The translations under genes were made by a program, and so were the position numbers. From Saprospiraceae bacterium (GTDB lineage Bacteria > Bacteroidota > Bacteroidia > Chitinophagales > Saprospiraceae), in the NCBI GenBank assembly GCA_947441325.1, contig CANETR010000055.1, positions 1 through 8,973 on the forward strand: a stretch of 8,973 bases of DNA. The letters run 5' to 3'. The notes beneath the pieces are model-generated. The model did no database searches. It was not told the DNA's origin and was given only the letters and a program-made list of their open reading frames with translations. Every line of letters begins with the position of its first letter. Within the stretch, counting starts at the first letter, position 1. Shown here one piece after another: positions 1-5,488 of this stretch.

Positions 1-114
1 AGTACCAGCCGAAACATGTATTTTTTTTGCAATATCGACATAAGCTGTATTAGCATCCTGCATCAATTCGTTTAGAATGCTACGGTCAATTTCATCAAGT
101 TCTTCTTTGTTCAT
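1..114 (-). CDS. Lrp/AsnC-family transcriptional regulator (N-terminal fragment, cut by window edge)
   Basis: The reverse strand encodes 38 codons from an ATG at 114-112, open through the window edge. The peptide starts MNKEELDEIDRSILNELM and continues with an alanine/asparagine-rich turn and IAKKIHVSAGT. This matches the start of the AsnC-type helix-turn-helix: an LDxxDxxILxxL first helix, then the IAKK...VSxGT recognition region. Family members are DNA-binding regulators that assemble as dimers to octamers and often respond to amino acids through a C-terminal RAM domain. That domain lies outside the window, so the ligand and targets cannot be inferred. The start is well placed because LDEID begins a few residues from the N terminus, as is usual in the family. 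A direct repeat just upstream of the start (120-158) could be an autoregulatory site. Family assignment is confident; specific function is unknown. Confidence 0.88.
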   Translation of the reverse strand, partial: MNKEELDEIDRSILNELMQDANTAYVDIAKKIHVSAGT

Positions 115-119
115 TATTT

Positions 120-163
120 AGATTATCAGATGGTCAGAATTCAGATTATCAGATGGTCTGAAT
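120..163. promoter_or_regulatory. Direct repeat with inverted-repeat arms upstream of the Lrp-family gene; candidate operator
   Basis: AGATTATCAGATGGTC occurs exactly twice, at 120-135 and 143-158, a 23-bp offset of about two helical turns. The second copy is flanked by inverted arms ATTCAGA (139-145) and TCTGAAT (157-163), and contains CAGA-TGG-TCTG (150-160). The first copy begins six bases upstream of the regulator's start codon. Lrp/AsnC proteins commonly bind phased sites near their own promoter, so autoregulation is a reasonable inference. A simple tandem duplication without function is the alternative. Confidence 0.45.
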
Positions 164-264
164 AAAAAAACCTTGTTACAAAAATTCCCAGAGACAGTCC
201 TTATAGTTTAAGTCATAACAGAGATGTAATACTAATTTTGTGTAAACCTATTTTAGGATAAGAC

Positions 265-382
265 ATTCTTTCCTCTTTCATCTCGTCAGTATGACGAGAC
301 ATTCTTTCAATCTTTTCCCTTTCATTCTTTCAATCTTTCCTCTTTCCTCTTTCAATCTTTCATTCTTTCATCTTTCATTCTC
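265..382 (+). repeat. CTTTC-rich pyrimidine tract
   Basis: The plus strand is almost all pyrimidine over about 118 bases, with eleven occurrences of CTTTC in irregular CTTTCA/CTTTCC/CTTTCATT units. A short mixed-sequence hairpin at 281-299 interrupts it. The phrase GACATTCTTTC appears on both sides of the hairpin (262-272 and 298-308). The irregular units suggest a low-complexity sequence that grew by slippage and later diverged. No coding role is apparent. Confidence 0.75.
281..299. repeat. Perfect 8-bp inverted repeat (hairpin) in the pyrimidine tract
   Basis: TCTCGTCA at 281-288 and TGACGAGA at 292-299 are exact reverse complements around a GTA loop. The hairpin stands out because it is the only mixed-composition sequence in the tract. 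It could be a factor-binding site, a REP-like or MITE remnant, or a terminator-like hairpin, but no plus-strand gene lies upstream in the window for it to terminate. Confidence 0.6.
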
Positions 383-553
383 TAATCATATTTTCTTAAC
401 TTGGCAGTTTAAATTGATTTTGATAATAGAATAGGATAGAATATCGGCATAAATTTAAAGAATATCAACAAAAATAAATTTTATTGAATAAATTTCAAAC
501 AAATATCATTTTTATTGAATTTTATTTAATGTAATAATAATTAAACCAAACGG

Positions 554-2260
554 ATGTCAACTGATAATTTAGATCATATAAATCCCGAAAACGAAGAGGG
601 GAAGAAAAAACAAACGTATATTACTTCTCAAAATAGAAAAAGCAATAATCCATTCACGGTATGGATTCCCCTCATGATGGCAGTTATGTTGGCTACAGGA
701 CTGTTTATCGGACTACGTTTGGGGAAATCAAACCGTTCAGTTGTCAGAGTAACAGATGCAAACGGCAATGTGGTAGAATTGACCAAAGTGGAGGAAGTAT
801 TGAGATTTATTGATGCAAAATACCTGGAGGGAATAGACCCTTATGCGCTGGAAAATGCTGCAATAGAAGGTATGCTTAAAAAACTAGACCCTCATTCTAG
901 TTATATTTCTAAGGATAAAATCAGAGGTGTTAAAGAATCGCTTCAAGGTAATTTCGATGGCATAGGGATAGAATTTTTTATGCTCGATGATACAATTTTA
1001 GTGGTTGGAGTAATTCCTGGAGGACCTTCAGACAAAGCCGGCGTAGAAGTGGGCGACAGAATTGTTCGAGTCAATGATTCTACCTTAGCTGGTAAAGGAT
1101 TTAAAAATACTGAAGTGATTAATAAATTGAAAGGTTCAGCCGGAAGCACCGTAAAAATTGAAATAAAGCGAAGAGGAACAAATAAACCAGTTAAAGTATC
1201 AATTACCCGTGGCCAAATACCTATGGCAAGTATCGATGCATCTTTCATGTTAAATGAAAAAACAGGTTATATTCGTATTAGCCGTTTCAGTGGTCAAACC
1301 TTCAAAGAATTTATGATTGCTTTCGAAGATTTAACTAAGAACAAAGGCATGAAGGACCTTGTGATTGATTTGCGTGGCAACCCGGGCGGTTATTTAAATG
1401 AAGCTACTGATATTTTAAACCAACTTTTTGATGACAAAAGGTTACTGGTTTATACGGAAGGGCGCAGTTACAAGAGAAAAGAATATAAATCGAATGGCAG
1501 AGCCTATTTCAGAATAGGTAAAATTGCCGTGCTGATAAATGAAGGCTCAGCTTCGGCCAGCGAAATTTTAGCTGGCGCACTTCAGGATAATGACAGAGGA
1601 ATCGTCATTGGACGCCGATCTTTTGGTAAAGGACTTGTACAGGAACAGTACGATTTGAGTGACAGTTCTGCTCTACGTCTTACAGTTGCCCGCTATTACA
1701 CACCTTCCGGCAGATTAATTCAGCGCCCATATCGCGAAGGAGAAAGCGATGAATATGAAGAGGATTTTGAATTCAGATATAAAAGTGGCGAATTAAGCTA
1801 TCGAGATAGCATTAAAATATCTGATTCTACCGCCTATAAAACGACCGGAGGTAGAATAGTGTACGGTGGCGGCGGGATTATTCCCGATATTTTTGTACCA
1901 ATCGATACTATTTTGTACAACGATTATCACCTTAGATTGGCTAGATTCATACCCGATTTTGTTTATCGCTATATGGATGCCAATTATAAGTCATTCTCAA
2001 GCTACAGCTCGATTAATTCATTTATTGACAGCTATAATGTTAATGCCAAAATGGTTGATGATTTTATTGCCTTTGCATTAAAAAAAGGTGAAATAGAAAA
2101 AAATGATAAAATCATGCAGCTTTCGAAATCGCAGTTTTCGCATAGTATAAAAGCCCAAATTGCTCAGCAGATATTCCGCAGCGAAGGTTATTATCGCTGT
2201 GTCAGTAAAAAAGATAAAGATATCCTCAAAGCCCTGGAAGAGCTGAAAAGGGGGAAGTAG
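554..2260 (+). CDS. S41-family carboxy-terminal processing protease (CtpA-like), membrane-anchored
   Basis: This 568-residue protein is a serine protease of the C-terminal processing (Ctp/Prc/tail-specific) family, which trims or degrades envelope proteins by recognising their C termini. Residues 1-33 are polar. Residues 34-55 form one hydrophobic helix without a clear cleavage site, implying an N-in anchor with the rest periplasmic. A PDZ domain spans about 131-207, with the GIGIEF peptide-binding loop at 136-141. The S41 core follows: DLRGNPGG at 272-279, the nucleophile in GSASASE (Ser334) and the general base in SFGKGLVQ (Lys359). The 25-residue Ser-Lys spacing is that of CtpA/D1 processing protease. 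The C-terminal ~110 residues after IPDIFVPID (443-451) lie beyond the catalytic core and are lysine-rich. The ATG at 554 is preferred because it gives a short cytoplasmic tail before the anchor. The substrate is unknown; a role in envelope maturation is inferred. The PNGase-like gene follows 63 bp downstream and may be co-transcribed. Confidence 0.93.
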   Translation: MSTDNLDHINPENEEGKKKQTYITSQNRKSNNPFTVWIPLMMAVMLATGLFIGLRLGKSNRSVVRVTDANGNVVELTKVEEVLRFIDAKYLEGIDPYALENAAIEGMLKKLDPHSSYISKDKIRGVKESLQGNFDGIGIEFFMLDDTILVVGVIPGGPSDKAGVEVGDRIVRVNDSTLAGKGFKNTEVINKLKGSAGSTVKIEIKRRGTNKPVKVSITRGQIPMASIDASFMLNEKTGYIRISRFSGQTFKEFMIAFEDLTKNKGMKDLVIDLRGNPGGYLNEATDILNQLFDDKRLLVYTEGRSYKRKEYKSNGRAYFRIGKIAVLINEGSASASEILAGALQDNDRGIVIGRRSFGKGLVQEQYDLSDSSALRLTVARYYTPSGRLIQRPYREGESDEYEEDFEFRYKSGELSYRDSIKISDSTAYKTTGGRIVYGGGGIIPDIFVPIDTILYNDYHLRLARFIPDFVYRYMDANYKSFSSYSSINSFIDSYNVNAKMVDDFIAFALKKGEIEKNDKIMQLSKSQFSHSIKAQIAQQIFRSEGYYRCVSKKDKDILKALEELKRGK

Positions 2261-2323
2261 ATTTTTTATTTAAGTGCGGATTAAATTATATGACCATTCA
2301 ATCTTAAACAAAATTCAAAAATC

Positions 2324-4366
2324 ATGAGAATTTTAGCAGGTTTTTTTCTGTCACTTTTCCTCTTGGGTAAACTAAGCGCAGCCGAGGGTGATACTACCAT
2401 TGTACAGGTCCACAATCTGGTCGATATGACCTGGTATGCCAATTACGACAGGGTAGGGGTATTCCCTAATGATCCGAATAAACAGTATCGAAAAATCTGG
2501 ATGCATTATACATTAGGTTGTGCCAGTGGAGGTTGCAGCGATTGGGATTACACCACTCAAATTTTTCTGATGCACCCCAGCGGACAGTTCGATTCTACCG
2601 TTACTGGTTTTGATACGCTTTCTCAGTCGCCACTAGTGTTGGACACAATGTGGAATGTCTATGAAGTGATGCAGCCTTTTGAAATGGGTAGGGTTATTAC
2701 GCCCTATGGCAGTATGCTAAGCAATAGCTTTTCGCGTGAATTTGTTTTCGATGTCACCGATTTGAAAGATCTGCTGCGTGATTCTGTCACTGTTCGTGCT
2801 TTTTACAGTGGCTGGAGCAGTGGGTTCAGTGTCAGTCTGCGTTTTGCCTTCATCGAGGGCACTCCACCCCGAAATGTTTTAGGTGTTGAGAATATCTATA
2901 AGGGCGATGCTACCTATAATAATTCCGCAGCTTTCGAGGCAAACTTCTTCAACAGCAAAACAATTCCAACACCTGCTACTTTTAGTTCGGCCCGTGTTTT
3001 CTCTACCATCACCGGTCATGGTTTCGATAATAATTACAACTGTGCTGAATTTTGTATCAGGAATTATACCGTTAAAATCAATGGCAATAATGCTGGTTCT
3101 GCCAATATCTGGCGGGACGATTGTGGCTCTAACCCCATTTATCCTCAGGGAGGTACCTGGCTTTACGATCGTGCAGGCTGGTGCCCGGGCGAAAGAGCAA
3201 TTACCGATGAATTTGAAGTGGGCAGTCTTGTCCAGAATGGCAGCAATAGCATAGATTTCGATATGCAGAACTATAGCTGGACTGGCAATCAGGCTCCGGT
3301 TTATACAGTCAATTCAAGGATTGTTTATTATGGACCCTATAATTTTGCCAATGATGCTTACTTGTTAGATATCATCTCTCCATCCAACAAATACGCTTAT
3401 AGCCGTTTGAATCCAGTATGCGGAAAACCAAAATTACTGGTGCAGAATACAGGTTCCAACACACTTACTTCTATTACATTTCAATACAGAGTGGATGGGG
3501 CTGCCGAATGTCAATATACCTGGACGGGGTCATTAGCCTCTCTTCAAAAGGCAGAAATTGAACTGCCTAATGTAAATTGGGTGAATGCCAATTTCTCCAA
3601 TCAGAAATTCTATGCAGAAATTATAGGAGTGAATGGAACTGCCGATGAATACTCCTTCAACAATGCTGCCTCATCAGGCTATAATATGCCTGTCATTCAC
3701 AATATCGATACGATGTATATCGAATTGGGTACCAATAATTTTGGTGCTGAAACGGGCTATCAGCTGCTCGATGGCGATGGAAATATTGTTTTTCAGCGTG
3801 CTGCTGGTACATTGGCATCAAATACACTTTATACCGATAGAATTGGCTTCCCTAGAGGCTGTTACACTTTGAAAGTAACAGACAGTGGCAAAGATGGTCT
3901 TTCTTACTGGGCAGACCCGGCAGCAGGATCGGGCTATATTAAAATTACCAGATTTGTACCACAGTTTGGATTATTTGTTCCAGTAAAAGAGTTTGGATCT
4001 GAGTTTGGTAATTTTATCAACTATCCATTTATTGTAGGGCCAAACAAAGAAAATGTTGATGATAACATGAGCTCATCAGCCTGTGTATTGTCCGATGTCA
4101 ACAGTTCAATGCCTTCCTCTTTCGAGTCTTCAGTTTTTCCAAATCCCAACAATGGAACTTTCAATATAAACCTATACTTTGAGCAGGCAGAAGATATCAG
4201 TTGTAAAGTATATAATGCCCTGGGTCAAATGGTTTACCATAAAAATTTTAAACAGGTCAGTTCTGAAAACTCAGTAATTGAATTGGAAAACAAAGCAAAA
4301 GGGATTTATATTGTTCAGTTTGAAACAGATTCTCGTCGCTGGACACATAAGGTTGTAGTAGAATAA
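2324..4366 (+). CDS. Secreted PNGase F-like protein with type IX secretion sorting domain
   Basis: The 680-residue protein has a signal peptide at about 1-20 (probable cut after SAA). Residues ~55-340 resemble both eight-stranded halves of peptide-N-glycosidase F, the amidase that removes N-glycans from asparagine. By eye against mature PNGase F, Cys66/Cys71 match C51/C56, Asp75 in CSDWD matches D60, Cys240-Glu242-Cys244 in CAEFC matches C204-E206-C208, and Cys267/Cys287 match C231/C252. DRAGWCPG (282-289, Arg283 matching R248) is identical, and GRVITPYG (122-129) resembles GRFITPYW. Ser162 occupies the E118 position, and Trp191 and Trp207 equivalents appear changed, so activity or specificity may differ. 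Residues ~350-455 look like an Ig/CARDB-like module. Residues ~463-572 form a beta-rich domain with GCYTLKVTDSGKDG (512-525). Residues ~603-680 are a type A T9SS sorting domain with VFPNPNNGTFNI and a lysine-containing end. Expected location: cell surface or medium. The domain family is confident; the substrate is not. Confidence 0.85.
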   Translation: MRILAGFFLSLFLLGKLSAAEGDTTIVQVHNLVDMTWYANYDRVGVFPNDPNKQYRKIWMHYTLGCASGGCSDWDYTTQIFLMHPSGQFDSTVTGFDTLSQSPLVLDTMWNVYEVMQPFEMGRVITPYGSMLSNSFSREFVFDVTDLKDLLRDSVTVRAFYSGWSSGFSVSLRFAFIEGTPPRNVLGVENIYKGDATYNNSAAFEANFFNSKTIPTPATFSSARVFSTITGHGFDNNYNCAEFCIRNYTVKINGNNAGSANIWRDDCGSNPIYPQGGTWLYDRAGWCPGERAITDEFEVGSLVQNGSNSIDFDMQNYSWTGNQAPVYTVNSRIVYYGPYNFANDAYLLDIISPSNKYAYSRLNPVCGKPKLLVQNTGSNTLTSITFQYRVDGAAECQYTWTGSLASLQKAEIELPNVNWVNANFSNQKFYAEIIGVNGTADEYSFNNAASSGYNMPVIHNIDTMYIELGTNNFGAETGYQLLDGDGNIVFQRAAGTLASNTLYTDRIGFPRGCYTLKVTDSGKDGLSYWADPAAGSGYIKITRFVPQFGLFVPVKEFGSEFGNFINYPFIVGPNKENVDDNMSSSACVLSDVNSSMPSSFESSVFPNPNNGTFNINLYFEQAEDISCKVYNALGQMVYHKNFKQVSSENSVIELENKAKGIYIVQFETDSRRWTHKVVVE

Positions 4367-4369
4367 TAA

Positions 4370-4813
4370 CTAATCCAAAGATTCAACCTTATCTAAATCG
4401 AGATAATATTCTCTGTGGGTTCCTCCACCTTTCCCTTTTCCACTTATAGCATGAAGGCTGCCGTACACTTTTATGGCAGCTTTTTTATTTTCTGGGAATT
4501 TGACTTTACTTGGGTAAAAATATCCGACGATTTGATTGCCTTTGTATTTGCTATCAGGATCTAGGTATTCATGCTTTTCTTCTTCACCTTCGTTCAACGA
4601 CATTTTCATCATATGCTGAGCAGGGATTTCTGATATTTTTGCCTCAAAACAGATTTTTTGATCAACAAAGTCAGATAAATTTTCTCCCACTTTTAGAATA
4701 TAGTAGTTCATATTCATAGAACTTTTAATGTTTGATTCACCAGAACTAACTTTAGTGCTTTTGCAGGCGCAAAAAGCTAAAATTAACAGGAAAAACAAGG
4801 ATGCTATTTTCAT
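4370..4813 (-). CDS. Small lipoprotein, hypothetical, possible OB-like fold
   Basis: The 147-residue product begins with Lys2, a hydrophobic segment (4-14) and two cysteines, Cys15 and Cys17, consistent with signal peptidase II processing. Cys17 has Ala at -1 and is the likelier lipidated residue, although the lipobox is loose, as is common in Bacteroidota. No acidic cluster follows the cysteine, so an obvious surface-export signal is lacking. The mature part is charged and beta-strand-like. It has an early segment ending in FEAKISEIPAQ (56-66), an acidic stretch near 73-86, GYFYPSKVKFP (97-107), then AIKVYGSLHAIS followed by a glycine/lysine loop (125-131) and a final strand. The arrangement is reminiscent of small OB-fold proteins, but I cannot name a family. 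The gene is tail-to-tail with the PNGase-like gene, with 3 bp between stops and no intervening terminator. A weak -7-like TATATTTT lies upstream on the minus strand. Confidence 0.72.
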   Translation of the reverse strand: MKIASLFFLLILAFCACKSTKVSSGESNIKSSMNMNYYILKVGENLSDFVDQKICFEAKISEIPAQHMMKMSLNEGEEEKHEYLDPDSKYKGNQIVGYFYPSKVKFPENKKAAIKVYGSLHAISGKGKGGGTHREYYLDLDKVESLD

Positions 4814-4896
4814 AAGCCTAATTTTATATAATGATACTGATTAAAATATAGTCAGGCTCTTTTTGTATGATTTTTTAAAAATTTCTTTTTAAAAAA

Positions 4897-4908
4897 TATT
4901 TCGAAATA
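4897..4908. promoter_or_regulatory. 12-bp perfect palindrome in a divergent intergenic spacer
   Basis: TATTTCGAAATA is fully self-complementary and lies in the 109-bp spacer between the lipoprotein (minus) and the small plus-strand gene. Its position, 15 bp before the upstream start codon of the small gene, would suit an operator. In such A+T-rich DNA a palindrome of this length can arise by chance, so this is only a candidate. Confidence 0.25.
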
Positions 4909-4922
4909 AGGTAACACTATTT

Positions 4923-5129
4923 ATGATAACAACATTAAATGTAAACAAACAAACAGTAAGAAAATCCAAAATTCAGATAAAAATGAAAAGCCAGCAAACG
5001 AATCTCGAAATACTTAAAGCTTCAGTCTTAGCACTGAAAGAGAGATACTTAAGTCAGGCAGTATCTGAAAATAAGTTTGCAGCTCAAAATAAAGAATATG
5101 TTATCGGGTTATTGAAATCCATTGCATAA
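4923..5129 (+). CDS. Small hypothetical protein (68 aa, or 48 aa from an internal start)
   Basis: I do not recognise this family. The reading frame encodes a lysine/glutamine-rich peptide predicted to be mostly helical, with the pattern NLEILKASVLALKERYLSQA and no membrane segment or signal peptide. Two starts are possible: ATG at 4923 (68 residues) or ATG at 4983 (48 residues, beginning MKSQQTNLEILK). The first 20 residues are poor in hydrophobic order, whereas the amphipathic helix starts just after Met21. TATTTATG at 4918-4925 resembles a -7 element and overlaps the first ATG. Together these favour the downstream start, but not decisively. A strong intrinsic terminator begins 40 bp after the stop, which supports a real monocistronic transcript. 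It diverges from the lipoprotein gene. Function unknown; a regulatory or structural micro-protein are both open. Confidence 0.5.
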   Translation: MITTLNVNKQTVRKSKIQIKMKSQQTNLEILKASVLALKERYLSQAVSENKFAAQNKEYVIGLLKSIA

Positions 5130-5169
5130 TGACAGCATAAAAAAAATATTTTAACGCTTAATCACAAGG

Positions 5170-5196
5170 AGCCTTCCACATTTGGGAGGCTTTTTT
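5170..5196 (+). terminator. Intrinsic terminator after the small hypothetical gene
   Basis: AGCCTTCC (5170-5177) pairs with GGGAGGCT (5184-5191) with one G-T wobble around a six-base ACATTT loop, followed directly by a T run to 5196. The stem position and T tract fit rho-independent termination of plus-strand transcription from the 68-codon gene. Confidence 0.85.
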
Positions 5197-5224
5197 GTGC
5201 TAATCAAAATTATTTTTAAAAAAA

Positions 5225-5411
5225 TTAAAAAAAAATGACGAGCTGCGGTAACAAAGTAATAAAATGATGCATGAAGAAATGCCGCGTGCATTTTCTTTTG
5301 AAAAAGAAACCGAAATCCTGCTTCCAATCTATAAGGTTTGATGCAAAGATTTAGAAGATAAATAGCATTCATCCTTGTTTTTTATTAGGCCTCCTTCGGG
5401 AGGTCTTTTTT
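5225..5411 (+). ncRNA. Candidate small RNA or small-peptide transcript bounded by two terminators
   Basis: This interval lies between the terminator of the small gene and a second plus-strand terminator. It contains a hairpin AAATGC-CGCGT-GCATTT (5277-5293), a second near-perfect hairpin TTTCTTTT/AAAAGAAA (5292-5309, small loop, partly overlapping the first), and the C(UUCG)G terminator stem at its end. It also contains a 25-codon ORF (5264-5341; MMHEEMPRAF at the start, ending in PIYKV). A second terminator needs a reason, and an independent short transcript is one. No known RNA family was recognised and no promoter of good spacing was found. Read-through protection from the upstream gene is the simpler alternative. 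Confidence 0.3.
5387..5411 (+). terminator. Intrinsic terminator with UUCG tetraloop, plus strand
   Basis: AGGCCTCC (5387-5394) pairs with GGAGGTCT (5399-5406), with one wobble, around a TTCG tetraloop closed by C-G, an exceptionally stable loop. A T run follows (5406-5411). The reverse complement lacks a T tract, so it points to plus-strand transcription arriving from 5197-5386. Confidence 0.85.
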
Positions 5412-5432
5412 ATTTTGGTAGGATAGGTGAAT

Positions 5433-5463
5433 AAAAAAAGGAGTCGACATTGCTGCCGACTCC
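5433..5463 (-). terminator. Intrinsic terminator of the SprB-repeat gene
   Basis: On the minus strand, GGAGTCG pairs perfectly with CGACTCC (plus-strand arms 5440-5446 and 5457-5463), with a ten-base loop in which an inner CA/TG pair can form. Seven T residues follow (A run 5433-5439 on the plus strand). It lies about 25 bp after the stop codon of the large repeat gene. Confidence 0.9.
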
Positions 5464-5488
5464 TATGATATTTAAAATAAGATCTTGC

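Larger units (their letters stand above)
115..553. other. 439-bp divergent intergenic region
   Basis: This stretch separates the minus-strand regulator from the plus-strand protease gene. It holds the direct repeat at 120-163, a possible Bacteroidota -7 element TAATTTTG at 233-240 (fits TAnnTTTG, but has no well-spaced TTTG upstream), the pyrimidine tract and hairpin at 265-382, and then a very A+T-rich stretch to the protease start. I see no convincing protein-coding ORF in it. The promoter for the protease gene could not be located with confidence. Confidence 0.6.

Noticed and set aside
207..240. Promoter TTTA ... TAATTTTG for the protease gene
   Set aside because: The -7-like element fits, but the upstream element is imperfect, spacing is too long, and it would leave a leader of about 300 bases through the pyrimidine tract.
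943..1248. 101-codon minus-strand ORF inside the protease gene
   Set aside because: It is antisense to the PDZ and core coding sequence, whose frame has clear catalytic motifs; the antisense product has no recognisable features.
2883..3254. 123-codon plus-strand ORF in another frame of the PNGase-like gene
   Set aside because: The primary frame carries the conserved CAEFC and DRAGWCPG motifs across the same bases, so this is a shadow.
5151..5372. 73-codon minus-strand ORF
   Set aside because: It runs antisense across the plus-strand terminator at 5170-5196 and has a low-complexity, Phe/Lys/Leu-heavy product with no family features.
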